This document shows positions 36,331-44,980 of a DNA stretch of 64,000 bases, one piece after another. The translations under genes and the position numbers were made by a program. A model generated the notes under the pieces. That model was not told where the DNA came from, did no database searches, and saw only the letters and a list, made by a program, of their open reading frames with translations. Within the stretch, counting starts at the first letter, position 1, and each line of letters starts with the position of its first letter. Location of the stretch: assembly GCF_018613755.1 (NCBI RefSeq), contig NZ_JAGGPP010000002.1, forward strand, positions 1-64,000, in the 5' to 3' direction. The stretch is from Arthrobacter sp. ISL-72. GTDB lineage: Bacteria; Actinomycetota; Actinomycetes; Actinomycetales; Micrococcaceae.

Positions 36331-37576
36331 TGGGGCCCTCCCCGGTTGAGTCCTGCGCGGTCTGTTGTGCGGCCTGAGAGGCCCGTGAAGCTACCTGGAC
36401 ACCTGCAGCGGCGGCCATGCCCATCGGGCCTGCTGCCTTCGCTGCCGCACCGGCTCCCGAATTGCTGGCAGCCGCGGCGGCTCCGCCGGTCGTTCCTGCA
36501 CCGGGACCACCCGGACCGGACGGGCCTTGCCTGGCCGGTGCCGGCTTGGCGTTGCCGCCAGTCTTCCCGCCGGGCCGCTGGCTGCCCTCGGGGTTATTGC
36601 CTGCCCGCGGCTGCTGGGTGGGCGGAGTCGGTGAGGCGTTACCCCGTCCGCCCCCGTTGCGACCCAGCGAGACGGCCCCGGCCGCAGCGGCGCCCACCAT
36701 TGCTGCCGCTCCCCCGCCGGGGCCCGAAGCGACAGCACCGACCATGGGAGTGACAAACCGCATCAGCGCCGGCAGCGCTAGCAACGCCACCACCATCAAC
36801 GCGAAACCGGTGATGGATCCCAACAGCGCGTCACCGCCGGTAGAGGACCCCATGAGCTTGAAGGCCACGGCATAGACGATGGCGGCCGCGGGCTTATAGA
36901 GGACAAAGGCGATGGTCCAGCCCACGGCCTTCTGGAACCACTGACGACCCATTTCCGTGTTGGTGAACGCCGCTGTCGTGGGCAGGATCCCGGCCAGGAT
37001 CACCAGCATGCCGCTCCGGACGACCATGAGGACGATCTGCACCAGCGAGGCGATCAGGCCGATCAGTCCGAGGATGATCAGGATGAACACCGCAGTGCCC
37101 GACTGGTTGGTCATGACCAGGATGGTCATGGCTTCGGCGAAGCCCTTCCCGTCCGTGGCTTGATCGATGATCGAGGCCGAGAACTCATCGGCCGCGATCA
37201 CCAGAATGGAAATGACACCCAGTCCGAGACCTGACACCAGCGTGAGGGTCAGGAGGGAGCGGAGCAGGTCTTTCAACGGTGCCCCGCGCTGCTCCCAGAT
37301 CATCCGGGTCCCGCCGAGAATGACCGACAGGACAGCCAGCGCCAAGGTCCAATAGCCGAGTTCGGAATTGATGAAGCCCACGATAGGGCTCGGCGTCGTC
37401 CCGTCCTCGCTCGCGAGATTGGTCGTCGGCATGCTCACCCAGAAGCTGGACAACGTGGTCACCATCTGGCTCATGCCCTCCATGATTGACTTCGCCAGGT
37501 TCGTTGTGGCGTCGTTGACTGCTGCGGTGGCGAGGTTGCCCGCCACGCACTGCATGTCCCCCAAGGTGCACTCCAC
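36317..37576 (-). CDS. TrbL/VirB6-like polytopic channel protein
   Basis: 419 residues from a GTG. An extracytoplasmic N-terminus with Cys3/Cys10 is followed by about six hydrophobic segments between 70 and 290 (LGYWTLALAVLSVILGG, SGTAVFILIILGLIGLIAS, SGMLVILAGILPTTAAF) and a long Gly/Ala/Pro-rich disordered tail. This is the layout of TrbL/VirB6 inner-membrane channel components. It lies between the small secretion-linked proteins and the ATPase genes, as expected in a type IV secretion operon. Confidence 0.85.
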   Translation of the reverse strand: MECTLGDMQCVAGNLATAAVNDATTNLAKSIMEGMSQMVTTLSSFWVSMPTTNLASEDGTTPSPIVGFINSELGYWTLALAVLSVILGGTRMIWEQRGAPLKDLLRSLLTLTLVSGLGLGVISILVIAADEFSASIIDQATDGKGFAEAMTILVMTNQSGTAVFILIILGLIGLIASLVQIVLMVVRSGMLVILAGILPTTAAFTNTEMGRQWFQKAVGWTIAFVLYKPAAAIVYAVAFKLMGSSTGGDALLGSITGFALMVVALLALPALMRFVTPMVGAVASGPGGGAAAMVGAAAAGAVSLGRNGGGRGNASPTPPTQQPRAGNNPEGSQRPGGKTGGNAKPAPARQGPSGPGGPGAGTTGGAAAAASNSGAGAAAKAAGPMGMAAAAGVQVASRASQAAQQTAQDSTGEGPSGSN

Positions 37577-37577
37577 G

Positions 37578-38330
37578 TCAGACTCCGGACCAGAGTATGA
37601 AGCCGCTCAGATCACTGAGCTGGGCGATACCGTTGAATATCTGGCCGTCATCGGACGCCTTTACTTTCCAATCCCCGGCCACCCAACGAAGCGACAGGAC
37701 TGAGTGTGCGAACGCGCCGTTCGGGAGTTTGATGGCCAGATCGACGTCTGCCTCGGCCGGGCTGTAGGACTTGAGGAGGAAGCCGCTGAGCTGAGCGGTC
37801 TGACCGTCTCCCGGGGACGAAGTCCTCGTTTTAGCTTCTTTCATAGCCGCGTCACGCCCGGGACCCGGGACCAGGAGTCTGTCGGCGAGCTTGAACTCGT
37901 CCTGCGCCGGGGAAGAGCCAAGGGCGATCATGTTGGCGGCCGCGTAGAGCGCGCCGGTGGGGGAATTAGCGAAGCAGGAACGGAAACCGTCTCCGTCCAT
38001 TACTCCCGGTCCAAACGTTTGGGGATCGGCGGGAGCGGCCATTTTGCCGACTAGCTCCCACTTGGCTTTAGGTGCCGTTCCCAGGGCCGTCTCCGTGCTT
38101 GAGGGGAGACCGCAGACGCTTTTCCCCGCGGCGTCCGAAGATTCCGTGGCCGCTGCCGAGGCGCTTTCCGACGCCGAAGCCGGGCCTGGCTGAGCAGTGC
38201 TGTCACTCTTCGGAACGAAGAAAATCACGATGACGGCAGCAATCAGTGCAACCACTAGGGCGGCCGAAATGATGAATCCGGGCTTGGTGAACGGATGCTG
38301 TTCGGTCGTGCTTTGGGTGGATTCGCTCAT
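37578..38330 (-). CDS. Membrane-anchored conjugation protein of unknown family
   Basis: 250 residues from the ATG at 38330, chosen for the GGAGG just upstream; the open frame extends further but out of character. One membrane anchor (GFIISAALVVALIAAVIVIFF), a Ser/Ala-rich linker, then an extracytoplasmic domain with two Cys (VCGLPSS, FRSCFANS). The fold may correspond to a VirB8/TraM-like or mce-associated-type NTF2 domain, but I cannot confirm. Ends 1 bp before the TrbL-like start. Confidence 0.75.
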   Translation of the reverse strand: MSESTQSTTEQHPFTKPGFIISAALVVALIAAVIVIFFVPKSDSTAQPGPASASESASAAATESSDAAGKSVCGLPSSTETALGTAPKAKWELVGKMAAPADPQTFGPGVMDGDGFRSCFANSPTGALYAAANMIALGSSPAQDEFKLADRLLVPGPGRDAAMKEAKTRTSSPGDGQTAQLSGFLLKSYSPAEADVDLAIKLPNGAFAHSVLSLRWVAGDWKVKASDDGQIFNGIAQLSDLSGFILWSGV

Positions 38331-38353
38331 GATGAACCTCCGATGGTCGGGTT

Positions 38354-38626
38354 TTAGACGAATGCGCGGACGATGCCCGAGGCGCCGGTGATGATGATGC
38401 AGCCGGCCAGGACCCAGCCGAGCTTGCCGATGGACTCGCCGCCCTCTCCGCGGCGCAGCTGGATGACCATGCCGATGCCGACGATGATCACACCCAGGAC
38501 GCCGAGGATCAGGCCGATACCCGAGGCCCAGTTCAAAACAGTCAAAAGTCCCTTGGCCTGTTCGGGGACAGTGGGCGTCGGGTCCGGGATAACGCTGAGG
38601 GGAAAGCGGGAAATGATGTTCTGCAT
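38354..38626 (-). CDS. Small two-helix membrane protein, pilin/VirB2-like
   Basis: 90 residues with two hydrophobic helices (ASGIGLILGVLGVIIVGIGM and LGWVLAGCIIITGASGIV) separated by a short charged loop (RRGEGGES). Size, topology and position resemble VirB2/TrbC-type subunits of type IV secretion systems, although actinobacteria do not usually form conjugative pili. AGGTCTC-type spacing upstream, ATG start. Confidence 0.7.
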   Translation of the reverse strand: MQNIISRFPLSVIPDPTPTVPEQAKGLLTVLNWASGIGLILGVLGVIIVGIGMVIQLRRGEGGESIGKLGWVLAGCIIITGASGIVRAFV

Positions 38627-38664
38627 GATGAGACCTTTCGAAGGGTAAAGCCGTTGTGGCTGGG

Positions 38665-39258
38665 TTAGTTGGTGAGTGCTGCGAGATCAGTTGCGAAGCG
38701 CTGATAGTCGTGCCCCGGCTGGCTGGCCGTGGAGTCTCCCAGCCGCCAGGATTCAACCCAAGGGAGCATCCATAGCCTGGGGGCGCCCCCGCCGACCAGG
38801 GCAGCGAACTCCCGCAAAGGCTTTGGGAGTTTTCCGGGGGCGTCCGCCAGGACCGCGAGGCCGAGCAGTTCAACGGCCGGTGCGGCACCGGATGCCCACT
38901 GAATGAGGGCGCTCCGGGCGGCCTGTAATCCCCGCATGTCCGACCGGCACGCGAGCAGCACGGGTAGCTTGCCGTAGGCGTCGTCGTGAACTGGCCATGC
39001 ATGGTCTGTGGCGCGGGCGCCGTCCAGAAGGCTGGCCAGGCGGCTCTCGCCCGCTCCCCCATGAACACCAGTGACCCACAACGAGGCGGTGCCGCTCACC
39101 GTGCGGCGGCCGAGCCGGTCAGCCCAGTCCGGCTCCACGATCCCCAGCAACGGCGCGTCGATCTTTGCTGTGGGCGGCAGATGGACCTCCGCAGCCACGT
39201 TGTCCGATGCGTCACCCGCGGCCGGGCTGGTAATCCAGGGGTTCTGGGTCTGTTGCAT
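38665..39258 (-). CDS. DUF6668-type protein of the conjugation operon
   Basis: 197 residues from the ATG at 39258 with GGGAGGA upstream. It contains LWVTGVHGGAGESRLASLL, a degenerate P-loop-like GxxGGxGES, and a domain ending with RLWMLPWVESWRLGD. Such proteins accompany the MinD-like ATPase in actinobacterial transfer operons. Function unknown; probably an adaptor or regulator of the ATPase encoded just upstream. Confidence 0.7.
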   Translation of the reverse strand: MQQTQNPWITSPAAGDASDNVAAEVHLPPTAKIDAPLLGIVEPDWADRLGRRTVSGTASLWVTGVHGGAGESRLASLLDGARATDHAWPVHDDAYGKLPVLLACRSDMRGLQAARSALIQWASGAAPAVELLGLAVLADAPGKLPKPLREFAALVGGGAPRLWMLPWVESWRLGDSTASQPGHDYQRFATDLAALTN

Positions 39259-39296
39259 GGTTCCTCCCTTCGGAATGGTTGTTTCGTGCGGAGGAG

Positions 39297-40739
39297 TTAG
39301 AAGCCGCTGGCGACGGCGGCTGCGGCCGCCAGCCACGCCCGCTGCGTGGCCGGCCGCAGGACCTCGTAGCGGATGGGGCCGTTGACCAGGGCCGGGTCGT
39401 ACGGGATCCGCACGACTGCCCGGACGTACGGGGCGAAGCCGTCCGCGATCCGTTGCGCTTCGTCCTTGGCCCGCTTCAGCGCATCTCCGCTCATGCTGCG
39501 TTTGGCGTCGGTGGATTCGGAGACGATGACGACGGCGTTGCGGGCCAGCTCCGCCTCGTGCCCGCCCCGGGACTCGAGGGTCTGCAGTGTCAGCCGTGCT
39601 GCCTCGGCGCGGTCTTCAATGGCGGTGACGGGAACGACGAGCTGGTTGGTGTGGTCGATCATCCGTCGCCAGTTCGCCGCCCGGGCCGTGTTTCCGGAGT
39701 CCATCACGACCAGTCGGTAGTAGCGGGTGAGGACTTGGTGGGCGATGTCCACCTCTTCGGCGGTCACTTCGTGGTCGCCCTCTTCGTTCCCGTCCGAGCG
39801 GAGGACGTCGAACTTATCCGCCGTCTGGTGGTGGACGAACTTGGCGATTTCGGCGGCGTTCGTGGACGGCGAGAGCAGCGACCGGGACGAGTCGATCAGG
39901 TCCAGGACACTCCTGTCGTGGGCACCTTTTTCGGTGCGCCACCCGAGGGTGCCCTGGGATTCGTTGTTGTCCCAGGCGACCGTGGCCGCGCCGCTGTAGC
40001 GGGCGAGGACCGCCGAAAGCATCACCACGGTGGGGGTCTTGTTCGCCCCGCCCTTGCGGTTCACCACGGCGATCGTGCGCGGGCCTGGCCAGTGCTGGCT
40101 GACCGTGCGGATGTCCTCACGCTCCGCCATCTCCCCGGCCGAGGGATCCGTGCGGAAACCCAGCCGCGTCAGGGTTCCGCGCCATCCCCGGGTGGCCGGT
40201 TCCAGCACCGGGGCGCTGACCAGGAACGACGTTTCTTTCAGGCTCCGCCGCCTCGGGGTGCCCTCCACCGCAGATACCGCTGTAGCTGTTTCGTGGGTGG
40301 AAGGCATTCTCATTCCTGTCGTGGAGGAGGCGGGGTGTTCACCGACCGGCTCCGGATGAACCGGGGCCGTCTGTGGCTGGGCAGTTTCGACGGGCGCGGA
40401 GTCGATCACGGCCGCCGCGGCGGGCGTGGTGGTCGCAGGAACTTCCGCCCGGCGGCGTGCCGGCTTCGGCGTGTAGCTGACGGATTCTTTGGAGCCGTCG
40501 GGGCTGACGAGGAGTTCCCCGTGGCCTTCGGGGTCATCTATGGCCACGCGGACGGGCCGGTTTAGCGTCTTGGCTTCCCCGAGCACGATGGCCAGGGCGT
40601 TCTCCCGGAGCTGCTGCAGGGATCCAGCCGGTGCCACGGCGCGGGAGTTACCGGCAACCACGACTTCGGCGGTGCCGTTGTCACGGACGATGGCCTGGAT
40701 CTTGGGGAAAGCCAGTACCTCTGTCGCGTTCAGACCCAT
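39297..40739 (-). CDS. MinD/ParA-like ATPase of the conjugation operon
   Basis: 480 residues. An N-terminal ~90-residue domain and a Pro/Ala-rich linker precede the ATPase with a deviant Walker A NRKGGANKT (227-235), in which the usual GVGKT is changed to GANKT, and the DNNESQGTLGW switch. The C-terminal ATPase has VVMDSGNT and VVPVTAIEDRAEAA. It is distinct from the partition ParA at 49178 and likely positions or regulates the transfer complex. Confidence 0.85.
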   Translation of the reverse strand: MGLNATEVLAFPKIQAIVRDNGTAEVVVAGNSRAVAPAGSLQQLRENALAIVLGEAKTLNRPVRVAIDDPEGHGELLVSPDGSKESVSYTPKPARRRAEVPATTTPAAAAVIDSAPVETAQPQTAPVHPEPVGEHPASSTTGMRMPSTHETATAVSAVEGTPRRRSLKETSFLVSAPVLEPATRGWRGTLTRLGFRTDPSAGEMAEREDIRTVSQHWPGPRTIAVVNRKGGANKTPTVVMLSAVLARYSGAATVAWDNNESQGTLGWRTEKGAHDRSVLDLIDSSRSLLSPSTNAAEIAKFVHHQTADKFDVLRSDGNEEGDHEVTAEEVDIAHQVLTRYYRLVVMDSGNTARAANWRRMIDHTNQLVVPVTAIEDRAEAARLTLQTLESRGGHEAELARNAVVIVSESTDAKRSMSGDALKRAKDEAQRIADGFAPYVRAVVRIPYDPALVNGPIRYEVLRPATQRAWLAAAAAVASGF

Positions 40740-40775
40740 GGGCTTCTTCCTTTTCGTGAGTAGGTGTGTCGGTTA

Positions 40776-41294
40776 TCAGGAAGCCGGCGGCGTCAGCCGG
40801 TTGACCTTCCAAGTGGATTCAGCGGAGGTGCGCAGCAGCTGGACGGCGTAGGGGCCGACATCGGTCGGGACCGTTACCGTGACGCCGTAGCCGTTGGATT
40901 CGTCCACGGCCAGCGTTGCCGGGCCCGTCACGCGCGAGACAGGAACGTTGGCCGGGTCCACCATGGAATAGTCGGCCGTGGCCTGCGGGGTAAGCCAACG
41001 GGCAAAGTCATTGGCCCACCGTGTGGCTTCTGTCCCCGGGCGGGCATAATCAGCCATGGCCCGGCTCGCGACGCCGGCTGCTTCCGTTTTGCTCTCTTCA
41101 TCCCAGGCGATGCCCGATGTCGGCGGGACGGTCCCGTCCGGGGCCTGGGACCTGCCACCAGCGCTCAGCGACGCCGGAGCGGTCGGGCTTACCGAAGCCG
41201 TGGCCGATGATGAGACTGGCCCGGTGGGTGCTGTCGGGGCGCACGCGGTGCACAGGAGCACGGCGGCAATGGCGGCCAGCAGGGATCGTTTCAC
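40776..41294 (-). CDS. Conjugation-linked lipoprotein
   Basis: 172 residues from a GTG at 41294 that overlaps the upstream stop (GTGA) and has GGAGGAG before it. Signal peptide VKRSLLAAIAAVLLCTACAP with a lipobox ending at Cys; then Ser/Thr/Pro-rich linker and a small domain ending YAVQLLRTSAESTWKVNRL. Probably a surface-anchored accessory of the secretion complex. Confidence 0.78.
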   Translation of the reverse strand: MKRSLLAAIAAVLLCTACAPTAPTGPVSSSATASVSPTAPASLSAGGRSQAPDGTVPPTSGIAWDEESKTEAAGVASRAMADYARPGTEATRWANDFARWLTPQATADYSMVDPANVPVSRVTGPATLAVDESNGYGVTVTVPTDVGPYAVQLLRTSAESTWKVNRLTPPAS

Positions 41295-42403
41295 TTCTTC
41301 TCCTCCGCGCCCGGCACGTACAGGAACGCGCTGGGCACCGCGTTGTTCACGGTCCGCGTGTAGTACATGTGGTCCTCCGGGGCCGGGTTGCCGTTGTAAC
41401 CCTCCTCCAAACAGCTGCCGTCGGCATTGACGGCCTTCACCACAGCGACGTGGCCGTAAATGGGATCCGCTCCCCCGGCGCCAGGGGCGTACCAGACCAC
41501 CGCGCCGACACGCGGTGCCGAACCGGTGGGCCATCCGCGGGCGTTCCAGCCATCCCGCCAGGACAACGCAGAACCGAGGTTGATCCCGTCGGGGCGGAAG
41601 GTACGGTTCTGGATCTTGTACGGGGCTGCGGTGCTGCCGAGCTGCTGGTTCACCCGCCACAGGGCGAAATCCACACACTCCCGGTTGAACATGCCCAAAG
41701 GGCTCGGCTGGTAGATCACCGAACGTGCCCAGGGCAGATCATCGCCCGTGCCGGGCTGGCCGGGAACCGCGCAGCCCTGGCTGGCCCCAACCTGGACCTC
41801 AGCGAGGGCGACAACCAGCTCCGAAGCAGGCTGCCAATAACGCTGGTAATGATACGGATCCGCATTCCGCTGTACCCGGCTGGCCGCAATCGTTGGCTCC
41901 AGTTGCTCCCAGCCATCGATTTTCTGCAAAGCCCGGACGAAGTTTCCCGCACTGATGGCCGGGTCCATGCGGTCCGCAAGAGTCCCCCACGCGCCGTTGT
42001 CCCGTTGCTGAAACAGGCCACGGGAATCATGCCCGGCAGCGTCGCCCCGGTCCAGCACTTTCAAACCGGACTCCCCCAGCGCCACCATGACGCTAACCAT
42101 CTGTCCCTTCAACGGCAGATTCAAGCTCTTACCCGCGTTGATGATGACCGCAGCATTAAACCGCTGCTCGTCCGAATAGCCAGGAATAATGGGCGGTTCT
42201 TTGACCTGCACCGAGCCTTTGGTCGAACCGCAGTCGGCCTCTGCAGGTGTTGATCCCAAGAAAAGGGCCATCAAAACAATCAAACCGAGGACCACTGCCG
42301 GCACCGTCACTGCGGCGCCGAGCATGAATCCGGTCGGCTTCATTCCGTTCCCAATCGTCCAGTTCCCAATTTCTGCAATCTCCTCAGCGCTGTTCTTACG
42401 CAT
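41291..42403 (-). CDS. Membrane-anchored peptidoglycan hydrolase (lysozyme-like plus CHAP)
   Basis: 370 residues. One membrane segment (LGAAVTVPAVVLGLIVLMALFLG), a lytic-transglycosylase-like domain (AVIINAGKSLNLP, VALGESGL with the catalytic-type Glu, GLFQQRDNGAWG), then a CHAP-type amidase domain with the Cys in NRECVDFALWRVNQQ and a His in YGHVAVVKAV. It opens the cell wall for the conjugation channel, like VirB1. A second start at 42343 (MKPTGFM) is possible, since a TACTAT -10-like element lies only 2 bp upstream of the first ATG. First gene of the transfer operon. Confidence 0.88.
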   Translation of the reverse strand: MRKNSAEEIAEIGNWTIGNGMKPTGFMLGAAVTVPAVVLGLIVLMALFLGSTPAEADCGSTKGSVQVKEPPIIPGYSDEQRFNAAVIINAGKSLNLPLKGQMVSVMVALGESGLKVLDRGDAAGHDSRGLFQQRDNGAWGTLADRMDPAISAGNFVRALQKIDGWEQLEPTIAASRVQRNADPYHYQRYWQPASELVVALAEVQVGASQGCAVPGQPGTGDDLPWARSVIYQPSPLGMFNRECVDFALWRVNQQLGSTAAPYKIQNRTFRPDGINLGSALSWRDGWNARGWPTGSAPRVGAVVWYAPGAGGADPIYGHVAVVKAVNADGSCLEEGYNGNPAPEDHMYYTRTVNNAVPSAFLYVPGAEEKK

Positions 42404-42420
42404 TTATAGTATCTAGCCAT

Positions 42421-42433
42421 CTACTTAAAGTAG
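42421..42433. promoter_or_regulatory. Palindrome in the divergent promoter region
   Basis: CTACTT-a-AAGTAG is a perfect 6-bp palindrome in the 85-bp gap between the transfer operon (minus) and the HTH gene at 42489 (plus). TACTAT next to it is a -10 candidate for the minus-strand operon. The HTH protein may bind here. Confidence 0.45.
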
Positions 42434-42488
42434 TAAGTTTTTGCAAAAGAGTTCGTAAACGGCAGCAAGGTTCGGCACAATTGACGAC

Positions 42489-42815
42489 ATGCCTAAGACC
42501 GTTCGCCCAGTGGATGCTTCATGGTCAGACGATCTGGATGCGGCGGCTATTGCCTACGGAACTCCAGTTCGGATGCAGATTGTGAGGCACCTTCGGGTTG
42601 CCGGGCCATCAATGCGCTACCAGCTGGAGCAGGCTACGGGGGTAAAGCACGCCCTCATGGTGCAGAGCCTCAGTAAACTCGAAGCTACCGGAGTGGTTGC
42701 AGTCAACCTCCCACCGGAGGAGCGCTCTACTCGTGCTTTGACCTATTCCTTGAATCAGATCAGGGCGGACTACCTTCTGGAATTGATCATCAAGTACGTC
42801 CGAGCACGAGGCTGA
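42489..42815 (+). CDS. ArsR/winged-helix transcriptional regulator
   Basis: 108 residues. AYGTPVRMQIVRHLRVAGP, MRYQLEQATGVKHALMVQSLSKLEATGVV is a winged helix-turn-helix of the ArsR/MarR type; no metal-binding cysteines. Divergently transcribed from the conjugation operon with a shared 85-bp promoter region, so it is the likely switch of transfer genes. Confidence 0.82.
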   Translation: MPKTVRPVDASWSDDLDAAAIAYGTPVRMQIVRHLRVAGPSMRYQLEQATGVKHALMVQSLSKLEATGVVAVNLPPEERSTRALTYSLNQIRADYLLELIIKYVRARG

Positions 42816-42929
42816 TACCTGGCTGGCCCCCAAGGTCAGGCGGGTAAAGCCTCGAGCTGATTCCCCGAGCGTCCAGAGCCGCTGTTCTGCGTTAGGCTGG
42901 TTCATTTTCCGTCCACTGACTGGTTCATT

Positions 42930-42948
42930 CATGTGTCACGCATGTGTG
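42930..42948 (-). promoter_or_regulatory. Paired CACACATG boxes, right copy
   Basis: On the plus strand CATGTGTC (42930-42937) and CATGTGTG (42941-42948) start 11 bp apart, one helical turn. The 15-base stretch 42935-42949 is the exact reverse complement of 45515-45529 at the other end of the cassette. It lies between two convergent gene ends, not at an obvious promoter. Confidence 0.65.
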
Positions 42949-43015
42949 AGTACACGTAAGACGATAGCAGTGTGACGAATTCTGTCAACTTGTAGTGAGG
43001 CTCCGGGAGGGCAGG

Positions 43016-43462
43016 CTAGACGTCCTCGTCCAGAATTTTGGCAATCGCCTTTAGCGCTTCAGGATCCACAGGACCGAGAGCACGGGCGGCGAAATTACGC
43101 ACCTCAGCACGTCTCAGGCTTCGGATGAGTTCTAGCTCGGCCTCCACGCGTTCTGGTAGCTTGCCGCCCTCCTGGATGAGGTACTCGGGATCAACGTCGA
43201 ATACGGAGGCTATTGCCCGGAGTGCTTCATCGGGAACCACTTGCTCTTTTCCGGACTTGAGTAGCTGCCACCTTGTCCGCGAAAGGTAGTAGCCGAACTT
43301 TTGGGCGCCATCACGAATGGCGGCGTAGTCAAACGGTTTGCCGGTATCAGACATGATCACGTCCAGCAGGAGATTGATCTTCCTTGCGAGCGTTTCGGCT
43401 CGGCGGATCCCCGTGGCCCGCTGAGGCGACAGATCAAAATCGCTCAAGTGATCCAGCTCCAA
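43016..43462 (-). CDS. EspR/XRE-like helix-turn-helix regulator
   Basis: 148 residues. Central HTH: AQKFGYYLSRTRWQLLKSG, then VVPDEALRAIASVFDVDPEYL, the pattern of EspR-type XRE regulators of actinobacteria; a C-terminal helical part (LELIRSLRRAEVRNFAARALGPVDPEALKAIAKIL) can dimerise. Last gene of the four-gene minus-strand cassette, overlapping the PAP2 gene by 19 bp. A natural candidate for binding the CACACATG boxes. Confidence 0.8.
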   Translation of the reverse strand: MELDHLSDFDLSPQRATGIRRAETLARKINLLLDVIMSDTGKPFDYAAIRDGAQKFGYYLSRTRWQLLKSGKEQVVPDEALRAIASVFDVDPEYLIQEGGKLPERVEAELELIRSLRRAEVRNFAARALGPVDPEALKAIAKILDEDV

Positions 43463-44043
43463 TTGTTAGCTCCAACGAAACAGCCGAAGGTGACTATTCC
43501 AATCAATGCGCCCGCCAGCGCTTCGTCCCACGAATGTTCCCCGAGGACAGTTCTGCTCACCAGCATCATCGGTGATAGTACCAACAGCCAAGCAAAGGCC
43601 GGACCGAATGCCACCGTCCCCCAAAGAACAGCGAACGTCAGGACAGACACATGCGCTGAGGCATTCAGCCACCGGCGAGCCAACGCCAGTCCCGCGTTGC
43701 CTGCGAAGAGTCCTATGACTGTTGCTGGAACTGGCGTCGGGACACTCAGCAAAACACAAGCCAATGCACCCACAAGAGTCAGTATAGTTACGATCTTTGT
43801 TCGCAAATTCGTGGGCAGATCGAACTTTCCAGCTACAACCGGAAATTTCTTGTACGTCAGTCCAGGAATGACAATGACGGTGACGGCAAGGACTGTAACG
43901 CCTAAAACTCCGAGTCCAGCCTTTGTGCCAGCGAGGACAATGACCACCAGCAGGACACCGGCTGGTGTGAATATCTTCGAAAAGCTAGCTGCCAGTCGGG
44001 ACCGGGGCGCCAAGCGGGCCTGGTTCTGCAAATCCTGCCTCAA
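43444..44043 (-). CDS. PAP2-superfamily membrane protein
   Basis: 199 residues, five to six membrane helices. The C-terminal PAP2 signature is present as SRTVLGEHSWDEALAGALIG (SRxxxxxHxxxDxxxG), and ASAHVSVLT fills the place of the PSGH motif. Members act on lipid phosphates or isoprenoid diphosphates at the membrane surface. The start overlaps the upstream gene by 59 bp, so a later start is possible. Confidence 0.75.
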   Translation of the reverse strand: MRQDLQNQARLAPRSRLAASFSKIFTPAGVLLVVIVLAGTKAGLGVLGVTVLAVTVIVIPGLTYKKFPVVAGKFDLPTNLRTKIVTILTLVGALACVLLSVPTPVPATVIGLFAGNAGLALARRWLNASAHVSVLTFAVLWGTVAFGPAFAWLLVLSPMMLVSRTVLGEHSWDEALAGALIGIVTFGCFVGANNWSWIT

Positions 44044-44980
44044 TATCGTCTAGTAACTCAATTTCGTCAGCTGACAGAAGCTCCGGACTTGCAACCCGGA
44101 TATCGTCAACAAAAATTACCCAGCGGTAAAGCTGATCCTTGGAGGTTCTGGGCCGCAGGCTTAGAGCAGCAGCTTCCCCGGCACGTTGGCCTGCATCGGT
44201 ATCACGCAACCTGCTCACAATCGGCTGAAGCCTCATCAGTGCGTTGCGGCGTTGCACCCGATCAGCCCACTGTTGCCGGGCACGACCGTACGCAGGGAGT
44301 CCAAAGCCGACAGCGAATCCGAGCAAGGTAAGAGCGATCAGCACGCGATATCCGACGTAGGCGGCATCCGAAAGACTGTTTTCGGCGCCAGCCACTTCCT
44401 GTACCACGAGCAGTAGCTTGGTGGCCACGGCCAAAACTCCGAAAAGACACGAGACCGCGATGATGTCGAACCCCATGCGGAAAGACGCTGTTTCACCGGC
44501 TCGGTTGCGGCGCATGCACTCGATTCCTGTGTAAGCGGTGATGAGACCAATCCATGTGAAGAACAATCCCTGGTACCACGCGATAGCGGGGACGCCTGCA
44601 AAAACGTCCGTGAAATTAGTGGCCGATCCAGGCGTTGAGGTCGAAAACATCAGGGCACCCTGCGCCGCCGCCAATGCCGTCCCCATCAATACCAGCAGAC
44701 GCCAGCGAGCGGTTGACGCACCCGTAGCAGCAACAACCAGCCGGCTCAATTCAGTCATGCCAAGGCCCAAAGCGACATGGACAATCAAGTTCAGAATGTT
44801 CCGATTGCCCAGCCAGGCATCGAGGGCCAAGTAGACCAGGTCTATGTTCAGGGTCGTGCCAGTCGAAACTAGAACCATCGCTTTGAGGATTCCGGGCTTC
44901 CATCCAAACCGCAGGCCAATGATGCGTGCTATGACCACCGACCAAAGAATGAAAGCAGGCAATATCTGAAGCAACGTCAT
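43985..44980 (-). CDS. MAB_1171c/DUF6545-like polytopic membrane protein
   Basis: 331 residues with about seven hydrophobic helices in the first 240, then a cytoplasmic ~90-residue tail (RLQPIVSRLRDTDAGQ, SKDQLYRWVIFVDDIRVASPELL). The layout matches the MAB_1171c putative-transporter family, which regularly neighbours ImmA/IrrE-like peptidases and XRE proteins in actinobacteria. A 4-bp overlap joins it to the protease gene. No transported substrate is known; a signal-transducing or sensor role is equally possible. Confidence 0.75.
   Translation of the reverse strand: MTLLQILPAFILWSVVIARIIGLRFGWKPGILKAMVLVSTGTTLNIDLVYLALDAWLGNRNILNLIVHVALGLGMTELSRLVVAATGASTARWRLLVLMGTALAAAQGALMFSTSTPGSATNFTDVFAGVPAIAWYQGLFFTWIGLITAYTGIECMRRNRAGETASFRMGFDIIAVSCLFGVLAVATKLLLVVQEVAGAENSLSDAAYVGYRVLIALTLLGFAVGFGLPAYGRARQQWADRVQRRNALMRLQPIVSRLRDTDAGQRAGEAAALSLRPRTSKDQLYRWVIFVDDIRVASPELLSADEIELLDDIEAGFAEPGPLGAPVPTGS

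Noticed and set aside
37578..39068. Reading the 250-residue conjugation protein as a 496-residue protein
   Set aside because: The upstream part overlaps two real genes (38354 and 38665) and has no ribosome binding site; the ATG at 38330 has GGAGG.
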